Assembly: GCF_000092285.1 (NCBI RefSeq)
Contig: NC_014100.1
Location: 930,001 to 994,000 of the forward strand
Origin: Caulobacter segnis ATCC 21756
GTDB taxonomy: Bacteria > Pseudomonadota > Alphaproteobacteria > Caulobacterales > Caulobacteraceae
DNA length: 64,000 nt
Direction of reading: 5' to 3'
Shown: in pieces, positions 1-10,975 of the stretch
How positions within the stretch are numbered: the first letter of the stretch is position 1
Layout of the letters: every line of letters begins with the position of its first letter
The notes under the pieces: generated by a model
Seen by the model: only the letters and a program-made list of their open reading frames with translations
Told to the model about the DNA's origin: nothing
Database searches by the model: none
Translations under genes and position numbers: made by a program

Positions 1-659
1 CCGAGGCCGCCCGCTGGCCCGACCATGTGCGGCTGGCCGTGAACCTGTCGCCGGCCCAGTTCCGCGACCGCAGCCTGGTCGCCACGGTCGTCTCGGCCCT
101 GGCGACCTCGGGCCTGCCCGCTCAGCGCCTGGAGCTGGAGATCACCGAGTCGGTCCTCCTGCAGGACAACGCGGCCAACATGACCATGCTGCACGACCTG
201 AAGGCGCTGGGCGTGCGGATCTCGATGGACGACTTCGGCACGGGCTACAGCTCGCTGAGCTATCTGCGCAGCTTCCCGTTCGACAAGATCAAGATCGACC
301 AGACCTTCGTCCGCGACATCCTGCACGACAGCGACGCCCTGGCGATCATCAAGGCGGTGCTGGACCTCGGCGCCTCGATGGGCGTCACCACCACGGCCGA
401 GGGCGTCGAGACCCAGGCCCAGCTGGACGCCCTGCGCGGCCAGGGCTGCGCCGAGATCCAGGGCTACTTCATCAGCCGCCCGGCGCCGGCGGACGAGATC
501 GCGAAGATGCTGGGGGCTGAGGGGGAGCGCCAGAGCGCCCCCTCCGTCTCGCCGCAAAGCGGCGATCCACCTTCCCCGCAGGCGGGGGAGGATGGGATGT
601 CATCTTCCTCACCCGTAGCGGAGCGTACGGGGGAGGTGTCGCGCGGCGCGGCCGCGTGA
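1..659 (+). CDS. EAL-domain cyclic-di-GMP phosphodiesterase, C-terminal part (cut by window edge)
   Basis: The frame is open from base 3, so the N-terminus lies outside the window. What remains is most of an EAL domain, which hydrolyses cyclic-di-GMP to pGpG. The catalytic set after the missing EAL motif is intact: Asn in AVNLS, Glu in EITES, the DDFGTG aspartates, Lys in KIKID, and both Glu in AEGVET. The domain ends near IAKMLGAEG at about base 525. The last 41 or so residues (Ser/Pro/Gly-rich, no domain) are encoded by an intergenic-type palindromic element (534-672) that runs into the frame and carries the stop codon. The ancestral protein was probably shorter. Converges on the threonine aldolase gene. 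Any GGDEF or sensory domain would lie upstream and cannot be judged. Confidence 0.9.
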   Translation, partial: EAARWPDHVRLAVNLSPAQFRDRSLVATVVSALATSGLPAQRLELEITESVLLQDNAANMTMLHDLKALGVRISMDDFGTGYSSLSYLRSFPFDKIKIDQTFVRDILHDSDALAIIKAVLDLGASMGVTTTAEGVETQAQLDALRGQGCAEIQGYFISRPAPADEIAKMLGAEGERQSAPSVSPQSGDPPSPQAGEDGMSSSSPVAERTGEVSRGAAA

Positions 660-672
660 CGGAGGGGGCGCT
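534..672. repeat. Palindromic element family A, copy A1 (inside a coding 3' end)
   Basis: Bounded by a 15-bp inverted repeat, AGCGCCCCCTCCGTC at 534-548 and its exact complement at 658-672. Nested internal inverted segments (cacc-ttcccc / gggggaggtg type) are present. The same element recurs at 5312, 10976, 34172 and 63514. Here it is read in frame as the tail of the EAL protein (stop at 657-659), and its right edge touches the stop of the convergent aldolase gene. Confidence 0.9.
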
Positions 673-1694
673 TAGGACGCCACCCGCTTCAGCGCCGCGC
701 CCAGCTCTTCCACCATCTCCGACGTCGTGGCCCACGAGCACATGAAGCGCACCGTGCCGTCCAGGAAGCGGTAGACGAACCAGCCTTCGCCGCGCAGGCG
801 CTCCAGGGTGGGTTCGTCCATCTCGACGAAGACGCCGTTGGCCTCGACCGGGTGCTTGATCGGAAAGGGCATCAGGCCGGCCAGCTTTTGGGCCATGGCG
901 TTGGCGTGGGCGGCGCGGGCGGCCCAAGGCCCCGCGCCGCCGTCCTCGCCCAGCAGGCCCAGCCACGGAGCGGCCAGGAAGCGGCCCTTCGACACCAGCT
1001 GGCCGGCATGCTTGAGACGCGCATCCAGGCGGCGGGCGTGGGCGGGATTCAGGAACACCACGGCCTCGGTCGGGGTCGAGCCGGCCTTTGTGCCGCCCAT
1101 GACCAGGATATCGACGCCCATCTTCGCCACGCTCTTCAGGTCGAAACCAGCGGCCGCCGCGTTGGCCAGCCGCGCGCCGTCCAGGTGGACGCCGTAGCCC
1201 TTGGCCTTCACCGGCGCGACGAGGGCTCGCAGGTGCTGCTCCGAATAGACCGTGCCGTACTCGGTGGCGGTGGTCAGGGAGAGGGCGTTGGCCGGCTGGT
1301 TGTACGACACTTCGGGCCTGGCCAGCGCCGCCTCCAGCGCCGCGACCTCGATCTTGCCCGAGGCGCCCGGCAGGCCGATCAAGCCGACGCCCTGGCCGAA
1401 GAAGCCGGGGGCGCCGGTCTCGTCGGTGCAGATGTGGGCGTGCTCGTGGGCCAGAACCGCTTCGTGCGGCTGGGCCAGCAGGGTGAGCGCGAAGGCGTTG
1501 GCGGCCGTGCCCGAGGCGGTGAACCGGACCTCGGCGTCGGCGTCCAGCAGGGCGCGGATGCGGTCGCCGGCGGCGCGGCTGACGTGGTCGGTCCCGTAGC
1601 CCGAGGCCGTCCCGGCGTTGGCGGCGACCAGGGCCTCCATCACCTCGGGCATGGCGCCGGCGACGTTGTCGGACGCGAAATCGTAGCGGGCCAT
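672..1694 (-). CDS. ltaE: Low-specificity L-threonine aldolase
   Basis: A 340-residue PLP enzyme of the beta-eliminating lyase/threonine aldolase family, which cleaves L-threonine (and allo-threonine) to glycine and acetaldehyde. HLDGAR (Asp172) is the PLP pyridine-binding aspartate, and MGGTKAG (Lys203) holds the Schiff-base lysine. An early substrate/PLP loop, FTASGTAANAFAL, is also visible. I chose the ATG at 1694 because family homology begins at ARYDFASDN; an in-frame ATG at 1736 would add 14 unconvincing residues. Length fits the family (about 340-350). Likely cytoplasmic and monocistronic. Its 3' end abuts palindromic element A1, and element B separates it from the epoxide hydrolase upstream. 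Confidence 0.9.
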   Translation of the reverse strand: MARYDFASDNVAGAMPEVMEALVAANAGTASGYGTDHVSRAAGDRIRALLDADAEVRFTASGTAANAFALTLLAQPHEAVLAHEHAHICTDETGAPGFFGQGVGLIGLPGASGKIEVAALEAALARPEVSYNQPANALSLTTATEYGTVYSEQHLRALVAPVKAKGYGVHLDGARLANAAAAGFDLKSVAKMGVDILVMGGTKAGSTPTEAVVFLNPAHARRLDARLKHAGQLVSKGRFLAAPWLGLLGEDGGAGPWAARAAHANAMAQKLAGLMPFPIKHPVEANGVFVEMDEPTLERLRGEGWFVYRFLDGTVRFMCSWATTSEMVEELGAALKRVAS

Positions 1695-1759
1695 GGCGAC
1701 GCGGACTCCTGGATACGGGCCGCGCCCGCATGCCACGACGAAAGAGGCCCGTCCAGAAT

Positions 1760-1878
1760 CTCCCTTCCCCCTTGATGGGGGAAGGGCGGGGATGGGGGTG
1801 ACTGCCGCGCTGACCGCCCGCGTGACGTCTACCGCCGCATCACCCCACCCCTACCCCTCCCCATCAAGGGGAAGGGAG
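1760..1878. repeat. Palindromic element family B
   Basis: Inverted repeat with outer arms CTCCCTTCCCC (1760-1770) and GGGGAAGGGAG (1868-1878) and inner arms around GGGGATGGGGGTGA / TCACCCCACCCCTACCCC. Only one copy is in the window. The right arm lies inside the 3' end of the epoxide hydrolase gene and contributes its last four codons and the TGA. Confidence 0.8.
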
Positions 1879-3012
1879 CTCGCGCGCCCACGCCCGTACG
1901 TCCTCGACGAACAGCCCTGGCTCCTCCATCGCCGCGAAGTGGCCGCCGCGCGGCATCTCGCTCCAGCGCGTGATGTTGTAGGCCCGGTCCGCCCACGAGC
2001 GGGGCGGGGGCTTGTAGATGCTCTCGCCGGGGAAGTTGGCGAAGGCGGTCGGCGTCTCGCAGCGCTGCCCCTCGGCCAGCACCGGCCCGCCTTCCTCCAG
2101 CAGGGCGCGATAGTACCAGGCGCCGGTCGTGAAGCTGCCGGTCATGACGTAGATCATGACGTTGGTCAGCAGCTGGTCGCGCGTGAACACCTGCTCGAAG
2201 GGCTTGGTCGACAGGTCCGCCCAGTCGTGGAAGCGCTCCAGGATCCAGGCGGCCTGGCCGACCGGGTTGTTCGCGCCCAGCCAGGCGACGGACTGCGGCT
2301 TGCTGGCCTGCAGGCGGAAATAGGCGCCCCACAGGTCCATCTGGGCGCCGAAGCCGGTGATCCAGGCGATCTCCTCCGGCGTCTGGGGCGGGCCCGCGGG
2401 GCGCAGGCCGATCATGTTCAGGTGGATGGCCTTGGCGTGGGCGCCGTGATCGAGGCCCAGCCACGAGGTGACCAGCCCGCCCCAGTCGCCGCCTTGAGCG
2501 AGGTAGGTATCGTAGCCCAGCTCTTGCGTCATCAGGGTGTTGAACAGCCGCGCCGTTGCGCGCTGGCCCAGCGGCCGCTTGGGCTTGCCCGAGAAGCCGA
2601 AGCCCGGCAGCGACGGGATGACCAGGTCGAAGGCGTCGGCCGGATCGCCGCCGTGGCGCGAGGGGAAGGCCAGCGGCTCGATGGCGTCCCAGAACTCGAA
2701 ATGGCTGCCCGGCCAGCCGTGGGTGATCAAGAGCGGGCGTTTGCCCTTCGCCTCGCCGACCACGTGGACGAAGTGGATGTCGAGGTCCTCGATCGTCGCG
2801 GTGAACTGCGGGAAGCGGTTGAGGTTGACCTGGACCGCGCCGACGTCGAAGCCGTCGGTCCAGTAGCCGCAGAGGTCCTTCAGGAAATCGGCGTCGCAGC
2901 CATAGCCCCAACCGCCGCCCTCTGGGGCGGGCGGGAACTCGTAGGCGCGGACCTGGCCCAGGACCTTGTCGACCTGGTCGCGGGTCCAGTTCACCTCGAA
3001 CGGCGTCGCCAT
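1864..3012 (-). CDS. Epoxide hydrolase (EHN-type alpha/beta hydrolase)
   Basis: A 382-residue epoxide hydrolase with the N-terminal EHN region (residues 1-110) followed by an alpha/beta-hydrolase core. The family opens epoxides to vicinal diols through a covalent ester intermediate. HGWPGS is the oxyanion-hole motif, GGDWGG contains the nucleophilic Asp, and GGHFAAMEEP near the end carries the catalytic His. Tyrosines in the cap region could supply the proton donor. There is no signal peptide, so it should be cytoplasmic. The final residues (LPSP) and stop codon come from palindromic element B. The substrate is unknown; annotated relatives range from microsomal-type xenobiotic to juvenile-hormone-type hydrolases. 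Confidence 0.9.
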   Translation of the reverse strand: MATPFEVNWTRDQVDKVLGQVRAYEFPPAPEGGGWGYGCDADFLKDLCGYWTDGFDVGAVQVNLNRFPQFTATIEDLDIHFVHVVGEAKGKRPLLITHGWPGSHFEFWDAIEPLAFPSRHGGDPADAFDLVIPSLPGFGFSGKPKRPLGQRATARLFNTLMTQELGYDTYLAQGGDWGGLVTSWLGLDHGAHAKAIHLNMIGLRPAGPPQTPEEIAWITGFGAQMDLWGAYFRLQASKPQSVAWLGANNPVGQAAWILERFHDWADLSTKPFEQVFTRDQLLTNVMIYVMTGSFTTGAWYYRALLEEGGPVLAEGQRCETPTAFANFPGESIYKPPPRSWADRAYNITRWSEMPRGGHFAAMEEPGLFVEDVRAWARELPSP

Positions 3013-3073
3013 GGCGGCCTCCCTGTTTTGCGGGAGGGTCCTTCGATTTCCCCGACGGAGGTCAAATCAAACT

Positions 3074-3185
3074 GTGTCATCCCGGCCGCAGCGCAGCGGA
3101 GAGCCGGGACCCAGGGGGTGCGGGAACTCAGCGCTTGTCGCCCCTGGGTCCCGGATAGCCTCTGCGAGGCTTCCGGGATGACACG
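3074..3185. repeat. Palindromic element family D, copy D1
   Basis: Two-armed inverted repeat built of GTCATCCCGG...CCGGGACCCAGGGG and CCCCTGGGTCCCGG...CCGGGATGACAC. It lies 12 bp downstream of the EamA stop. Its right arm (ATAGCCTCTGCGAGGCTTCC) is found inverted as the left arm of copy D3 at 56091, so the halves are interchangeable modules. Confidence 0.85.
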
Positions 3186-3197
3186 GAAATTGGGAGG

Positions 3198-4094
3198 TCA
3201 AGCCGCCGTGGCGAACCGCATGCGCACCTTCGGCCACAGCATGTTGACCGCCAGGCCGGTCAGCACCAGGGCCGCGGCGATCAGCTTCCAGGCGGGCAGG
3301 GCCTCGTGCAGCAAGAGGGCCGAGGCGCCCATGCCGAACACGGGGACCAGCAGGGCCATCGGGGTGATGGTGGCGGCCGGGTGGCGGGCCAAGAGCCAGC
3401 CCCAGGCGGCGTAGCCGAACATGGTGTTGCCCACCGCCTGCCAGGCGACGGCCGCCCAGGTCAGGGCGTCGGCCTGGGTCACGCCCTTGACGATGGCCGG
3501 CCAGCCCTCCAGCCACAGCGACATCGCGAAGAGCGGCGGGATCGAGAACAGGCTGGCCCAGACCACATAGGCCAGCATGTTCACCGTCCCAGCCTGGCGC
3601 GCGACGATGTTGCCGCCCGACCAACTGGCGGCCGCCAACAGCACCAGGACGACGCCGAGCGGCGTCGCCGAGCCGCCGCCGTGCGCGGCGATCAGCACGA
3701 TGCCTGAGGCGGCGAGGAGGAGGGCGGCGATCTGGAAGGGCTTGATCGGCTCGCGATTGATCCGCATCGCCATGCCGATCGTGAAGAACACCTGGGTCTG
3801 CACGACCAGCGAGGCCAGGCCCGGCGAGATGTGGCCCTTCATGGCCACGAACAGCAGCCCGAACTGCCCCGCGCCGATCAGCACGCCATAGGCCGCGAGG
3901 TTGGCCCAGGAGACCGGCGGGCGCTTGACGAAGAACGCCATTGGCAACAGCACCAGGGTGAAGCGCAGGGTGGCGAACAGCAGCGGCGGCAGGTGATCCA
4001 GGCCCACGCGGATGACCACGAAGTTCGTGCCCCACACCGCCACCACGGCCAGGGCCAGCAGGAAGTGGCGCAAGGGCAGGGACGCGTGGGACAT
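3198..4094 (-). CDS. EamA-family (drug/metabolite) exporter
   Basis: A 298-residue inner-membrane protein with about ten hydrophobic segments and two EamA repeats (residues roughly 8-140 and 150-290). It starts SLPLRHFLLALAVVAVWGTNF, and the GTNFVVIR signature is typical of the O-acetylserine/cysteine exporter-like branch. Relatives export amino acids or metabolites; no substrate can be assigned here. The ATG at 4094 gives the standard EamA N-terminus; the frame stays open far upstream but that stretch is antisense to the next gene. Divergent from the DUF2855 gene across 153 bp that contains a clear inverted repeat (4156-4174). Confidence 0.88.
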   Translation of the reverse strand: MSHASLPLRHFLLALAVVAVWGTNFVVIRVGLDHLPPLLFATLRFTLVLLPMAFFVKRPPVSWANLAAYGVLIGAGQFGLLFVAMKGHISPGLASLVVQTQVFFTIGMAMRINREPIKPFQIAALLLAASGIVLIAAHGGGSATPLGVVLVLLAAASWSGGNIVARQAGTVNMLAYVVWASLFSIPPLFAMSLWLEGWPAIVKGVTQADALTWAAVAWQAVGNTMFGYAAWGWLLARHPAATITPMALLVPVFGMGASALLLHEALPAWKLIAAALVLTGLAVNMLWPKVRMRFATAA

Positions 4095-4155
4095 GGGCGC
4101 TCCGTCGGCGGGGATGGCTTGGATTGCTACGTCGGACGCCTCCGAGCAATGGAAA

Positions 4156-4174
4156 CATTGTCCTCGTGACAATG
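4156..4174. promoter_or_regulatory. Candidate operator between divergent EamA and DUF2855 genes
   Basis: CATTGTC-N5-GACAATG is a perfect 7-bp inverted repeat. It sits in the intergenic region, 62 bp from the EamA start and 74 bp from the DUF2855 start, a good place for a shared regulator. A further AATG/CATT half-site lies just left (4148-4151). No regulator gene is adjacent, so the binding protein is unknown. Confidence 0.45.
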
Positions 4175-4247
4175 CTTGCCGACGAACGCGCGTTTGACGC
4201 TTTTCGCGCCTCCGCCTAGCCTCCCCGACAAACAGGGAGAGAACGCC

Positions 4248-5303
4248 ATGGGCTGGGACCTGCTGGTCGCCAAGGACGACTTGCGCCGCGCCGAGATCCG
4301 CGAGACCGCGTCCGCGCCGCTGACCGACGGCGAGGTGCGGCTGGCGATCGAGAGCTTCGCCCTGACCGCCAACAACATCACCTACGCCGTGTTCGGCGAG
4401 ATGATGCGGTACTGGGACTTCTTCCCGGCGCCGGAGGGCTTTGGCCGGGTGCCGGTCTGGGGGCACGCGCGGGTCGAGGCCAGCGCCCATCCCGAGATCG
4501 CCGTGGGCCAGCGGTTCTACGGCTACTGGCCGATGTCGACGCACCTGACGGTTCAGGCGAGGGCGGGCAAGTCCGGCTTCCTCGACGCCGCCCCGCATCG
4601 TCAGCCGATGGCCGTGATCTACAACCAGTACGCCGTCGTCGGGGCCGAGGAGCCGCTGGAGGCCTATCGCGCCCTGCTGCAGCCCTTGTTCATGACCTCG
4701 TTCCTGATCGAGGACCAGCTGGACGAGGCCAGCTTCCACGGCGCGGCCAGCGTGGTGCTGTCCAGCGCCTCGTCCAAGACCGCCATCGCCCTGGCGGCGC
4801 TGCTGAAGCGGCGCGGCGGCGTCAAGGTCGTCGGCCTGACCTCGCCCCGCAACAAGGCCTTCGTCGAGGGGCTCGGGTTCTACGATCAGGTGGTCCTCTA
4901 CGACGACATCGCCAGCGCGCCGATCGCGACGCCCGCGGTGTTCGTCGACTTCGCCGGCGACAGCCAGGTGCTGGGCGCGGTGCACCGCCGGTTCGGCGAT
5001 GACCTGAAGGCCTCGATCCTGGTCGGCGGCACGCACTGGGAGGTCCCGCGCGAACAGGCGCAGCTGCCGGGCCCGACGCCGGCCTTCTTCTTCGCCCCCG
5101 ACCGAATCGCCAAGCGTCGCCAGGACTGGGCGGGCGGCGCGTTCGAGCAACGCTACGGCGCGGCCTGGACGCCCTTCGTCGCCGACGCGGCGCGGTGGTT
5201 GACGGTGAAGGAAGGGCGAGGCCCCGAAGCGATCCGCGCGGCCTATCTGGAGCAGGTCGACGGCGGGGCCGCGCCGGACGTGGGCGTGGTGCTGCGGCCT
5301 TAG
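4248..5303 (+). CDS. DUF2855 family protein (alcohol-dehydrogenase-like fold)
   Basis: A 351-residue protein matching the DUF2855 family. Members resemble zinc-independent medium-chain dehydrogenase/reductases but have no established reaction. Recognisable parts are an N-terminal GroES-like region with FALTANNITYAVFGEMMRYWDFFP, then a Rossmann-like part containing ASVVLSSASSKTAIALAALLKRR. Start chosen at the ATG at 4248, preceded by GGGAGA; an earlier in-frame start at 4176 would place coding sequence in the operator region. Cytoplasmic by sequence. Converges on secA, with element A2 and a terminator between. Confidence 0.85.
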   Translation: MGWDLLVAKDDLRRAEIRETASAPLTDGEVRLAIESFALTANNITYAVFGEMMRYWDFFPAPEGFGRVPVWGHARVEASAHPEIAVGQRFYGYWPMSTHLTVQARAGKSGFLDAAPHRQPMAVIYNQYAVVGAEEPLEAYRALLQPLFMTSFLIEDQLDEASFHGAASVVLSSASSKTAIALAALLKRRGGVKVVGLTSPRNKAFVEGLGFYDQVVLYDDIASAPIATPAVFVDFAGDSQVLGAVHRRFGDDLKASILVGGTHWEVPREQAQLPGPTPAFFFAPDRIAKRRQDWAGGAFEQRYGAAWTPFVADAARWLTVKEGRGPEAIRAAYLEQVDGGAAPDVGVVLRP

Positions 5304-5311
5304 GGCGCAAG

Positions 5312-5448
5312 AGCGCGCCCTCCGTCACGGCGCGTATCCGCCCGCGCCACCTCCCCCGTTTTACGGGTGAGGAGGAAGCGGCTCCATCCTCCCTCGCGAA
5401 GCGGGGGAGGTGGATCGCTGCGGATACGCAGCGAGACGGAGGGGGCGC
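5312..5448. repeat. Palindromic element family A, copy A2
   Basis: Left arm AGCGCGCCCTCCGTC (one change from A1), right arm GACGGAGGGGGCGC. Internal arms CCACCTCCCCCGTTTTACGGG and GCGGGGGAGGTGG are also inverted. It begins 8 bp after the DUF2855 stop, between convergent genes. Confidence 0.9.
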
Positions 5449-5455
5449 AAACCCC

Positions 5456-5493
5456 AAACAAAAACGCCCGCCCTGGTCTCCCGGGGCGGGCGT
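5456..5493 (-). terminator. Rho-independent terminator of secA
   Basis: Read on the minus strand, a 10-bp perfect GC stem (5484-5493 with 5464-5473, ACGCCCGCCC / GGGCGGGCGT) with a 10-nt loop is followed by a TTTTTGTTT run (5456-5464). It lies 24 bp after the secA stop and is a textbook terminator. Confidence 0.9.
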
Positions 5494-5517
5494 CTTCGTC
5501 TTAGGGGCAGCCCCGCC

Positions 5518-8286
<2,769 letters not shown>

Positions 8287-8407
8287 GAAGAGGAAATCCG
8301 AAGCGATTATTATTGAAGCCGACGCAAAGGCTTTGTCGGCCTCGACCACGGGGGTTTTTCGGGGCGTGTTGACCGACGGAAAAACCGCTCGACTTGCACG
8401 CGCGCGA

Positions 8408-8436
8408 GACTTAAGCACCGGTCAAGGGCCTGTCAA
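8408..8436 (-). promoter_or_regulatory. Probable housekeeping promoter of secA
   Basis: On the minus strand TTGACA (8436-8431) is followed by 17 bp and TAAGTC (8413-8408), with GCTTAAGT resembling the Caulobacter -10 consensus GCTANAWC. The implied leader before the secA ATG is about 115 nt. Confidence 0.5.
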
Positions 8437-8490
8437 CGCGACGGGGTTTTTCCTGTTCCCCTTGGATTTTACGTAACACGGGCAGCGCGC

Positions 8491-9480
8491 ATGGCGAATA
8501 CGCAGGGCCGGGCATCGGGTGGGCAAGGCGGTTTCTTCTCCCTCGGCCGCGTCGGTCTGGCGGTCGCGCTGGCGCTTCTGGTCGCCGCCTGTGGCCAGAA
8601 CAAGGTCGCCGACAAGCCGCCCGAACCGGGCGACACGGCCGTGGCCCGCGTCAACGGCCAGGTGATCTGGGCCAGCGACGTCAAGCGTGAGGCCGTCGCC
8701 CAGGGGCTGATCAGCGAGGGCGAGCCGCTGGACATTTCCAGCGAGGTGTTCCGCCAACGCCTCGACGAAGTCATCGACCAGAAGCTGCTGGCCGCCGAGG
8801 CCATGAAGCGCAAGATCGACAAGGATCCGATGGCCCAGCGCCGCCTGGCGGCCGCGCGCGAGCGGATCCTGGGCGACATGCTGGTCGAGGGCGTGGTCGA
8901 GAAGGCCGTCACCGAGGACGCCATCCGCAAGCTCTACGCCGAGCAGCAGAAGCTCTCCAAGCGTTCTGAGGAGATCCGCGCCCGCCAGATCATCGTCGGC
9001 AGCCAGGCCGAAGCCGAAAGCGTCAAGAAGCTGCTGGCCACCGGCGCCTCGTTCGATGCTCTGGCCATGGAGCGCTCGACCGACCAGGCCACCCGCTTCA
9101 ACGGCGGCGACCTGGGCTATTTCACCCTGGACGTGATGCCCGAGCCCTATGGCGTGGCCCTGAAGGACGCCCAGAAGGGCGCGCTGGTCGGCCCCTTCGC
9201 CGCCGAGGGCGGCTGGGTTCTGGTCCGGGTCGAGGACAAGCGCGTCGAGGAGCCGATCACGCTCGAGGCGGCCCGTCCGCAGATCGTGCGTTTCCTGACC
9301 TATGACCAGGTCCGCGACATCCTCGAGAAGCTGCGTGGCTCGGCCAAGGTCGAAATGCTGATCGGCAAGCCTCAGGACGCGCCCATGACCAGCGCCCAGG
9401 AGCCGGCTTCGGCGCCTGCGGACATTCCAGGCGGCCCGCCGGCCTCGGCGCCGCCTCCCGCTCAACCCGCCAAGAAGTAA
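8491..9480 (+). CDS. Periplasmic PpiC/parvulin-type peptidyl-prolyl isomerase lipoprotein
   Basis: A 329-residue exported foldase. An N-terminal hydrophobic segment ends in the lipobox LVAAC (lipidated Cys34). A SurA-N-like helical region with RVNGQVIWASDVKREA follows, then a parvulin domain around residues 165-260 (ARQIIVGSQAEAESVKKLL, FNGGDLGYF). The tail is Pro/Ala-rich. Such proteins help outer-membrane or secreted proteins fold after Sec export, which fits its position opposite secA. argJ follows 12 bp downstream, so the two are probably cotranscribed. The exact clients cannot be inferred. Confidence 0.9.
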   Translation: MANTQGRASGGQGGFFSLGRVGLAVALALLVAACGQNKVADKPPEPGDTAVARVNGQVIWASDVKREAVAQGLISEGEPLDISSEVFRQRLDEVIDQKLLAAEAMKRKIDKDPMAQRRLAAARERILGDMLVEGVVEKAVTEDAIRKLYAEQQKLSKRSEEIRARQIIVGSQAEAESVKKLLATGASFDALAMERSTDQATRFNGGDLGYFTLDVMPEPYGVALKDAQKGALVGPFAAEGGWVLVRVEDKRVEEPITLEAARPQIVRFLTYDQVRDILEKLRGSAKVEMLIGKPQDAPMTSAQEPASAPADIPGGPPASAPPPAQPAKK

Positions 9481-9492
9481 GACGCGGTTCCG

Positions 9493-10968
9493 ATGACCAA
9501 GACCCCCAAAGCCTCCGGCAAGAAGATCGCCGTGAAGGCGCAAGAGACCGCGTCCGGTCCCGTCGAGCGCGCGGGCGCCGCCATCGAGCGCGCCCTGGTC
9601 GATCCGCTGACCTCGGCCCTGAAGCGCGCGGGTCTGCGCCGCGCCCAGAAGAACGCCGGTGAAACCGCCTCGGCCGCGTCCGCGACCCCGGCGCCGGCCT
9701 CCAAGCCGGCTTCGGGCGGCGCGGGCAAGCCGGGCCTGGCCATCTCGCCCCTGGCCGTGCCGTTCCCCAAGATCCCGCCGATCGCCGGCGTCGAGATCGC
9801 CACCGGCCGCGCCGGCTTCTACAAGCACGAGCGCGAAGACCTGCTGCTGATGCGCTTCGCCGAGGGCACCTCGGCCGCGGGCGTCTTCACCCGCCACGGC
9901 GTGGGCTCGGCCCCCGTGGACTGGTGCAAGCGGCAGCTGGCCGCCTCGGGCGGGGCGGACGTGCGAGCGCTGGTCGTCAACGCCGGCTGCGCCAACAGCT
10001 TCACCGGCAAGCCCGGCGCCGACGCGGTGCGCCGCGTGGCCACGGCCGTCGGCAAGCGCTTCGACTGCCGCCAGCGCGACGTGATGATGGCCTCGACCGG
10101 CGTCATCGGCGTCATCCTGGACGACAGCAAGATCACCGCGCGCCTGCCGGAAGTGGAAACGCGCCTGACCGCCGACGCCTGGGCCCAGGCCGGCCGGGCG
10201 ATCATGACCACCGACACCTTCCCGAAGGGCGCGTATGCGACGGCCGTCATTGATGGTGTGGAAGTCAAGATCGCGGGCGTCGCCAAGGGCTCGGGCATGA
10301 TCGCGCCGGACATGGCCACCATGCTGGCCTTTGTCGCCACCGACGCGGCCATCGCGCCGGCGGCGCTGCAGACCCTGGTCTCTCTTTATACCCGCACGAC
10401 GTTCAACTGCGTGACGGTGGACGGCGATCGCTCGACCAACGACACCCTGTTGCTGTTCGCCACCGGCCAGTCGGGCGCGCCCAAGATCAGCCGTCCGGGC
10501 GACAAGCGCCTGGCCGATTTCCGCGACAAGCTGGAGCACGTGCTGCTGGATCTGGCCCTGCAGCTCGTTCGCGACGGGGAAGGGGCGACCAAGTTCGTCA
10601 AGATCACCGTCAACGGCGCCGAGAGCCCCGCCTCGGCGCGCAAGATCGCCCGCACCATCGCCGAGAGCCCTCTGGTCAAGACCGCCTTCGCCGGCGAAGA
10701 CGCCAACTGGGGCCGCATCGTCATGGCCGTCGGCCGCGCCGACGAGCCGGTCGCGCGCGAGAAGATCAGCGTCAAGTTCGGCGACCTCTACGCCGCCCGC
10801 GACGGCCTGATCTCGCCCGAGTACGACGAGGCCAAGATGAGCGCCTACGTCAAGAACCAGGAGTTCGAGGTCAGCGTCGACGTCGGCGTCGGCAAAGGCT
10901 CGGCCACGGTGTGGACCTGCGACCTGACCAAGCAGTACGTGGCGATCAACGGGGATTATCGGAGCTAG
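9493..10968 (+). CDS. argJ: Bifunctional ornithine acetyltransferase / N-acetylglutamate synthase ArgJ
   Basis: A 491-residue ArgJ that moves acetyl from N-acetylornithine to glutamate in the cyclic arginine pathway. The precursor self-cleaves before the Thr of PDMATMLAF (Thr276), giving two chains; KGSGMIAPDM and GDRSTNDT are further family motifs. ArgJ is usually about 400-410 residues. Here some 85-90 extra Lys/Ala/Ser-rich residues with an amphipathic helix precede the catalytic domain, which starts near FPKIPPIAGVEIATG. The ATG at 9493 is 12 bp after ppiC; an internal start near residue 85-90 is the alternative. Confidence 0.95.
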   Translation: MTKTPKASGKKIAVKAQETASGPVERAGAAIERALVDPLTSALKRAGLRRAQKNAGETASAASATPAPASKPASGGAGKPGLAISPLAVPFPKIPPIAGVEIATGRAGFYKHEREDLLLMRFAEGTSAAGVFTRHGVGSAPVDWCKRQLAASGGADVRALVVNAGCANSFTGKPGADAVRRVATAVGKRFDCRQRDVMMASTGVIGVILDDSKITARLPEVETRLTADAWAQAGRAIMTTDTFPKGAYATAVIDGVEVKIAGVAKGSGMIAPDMATMLAFVATDAAIAPAALQTLVSLYTRTTFNCVTVDGDRSTNDTLLLFATGQSGAPKISRPGDKRLADFRDKLEHVLLDLALQLVRDGEGATKFVKITVNGAESPASARKIARTIAESPLVKTAFAGEDANWGRIVMAVGRADEPVAREKISVKFGDLYAARDGLISPEYDEAKMSAYVKNQEFEVSVDVGVGKGSATVWTCDLTKQYVAINGDYRS

Positions 10969-10975
10969 GGCTTAA

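Noticed and set aside
4095..5150. Open extension of the EamA frame upstream of 4094
   Set aside because: The additional 350 residues are antisense to DUF2855 and show no family; EamA starts at MSHASLPLRHF.
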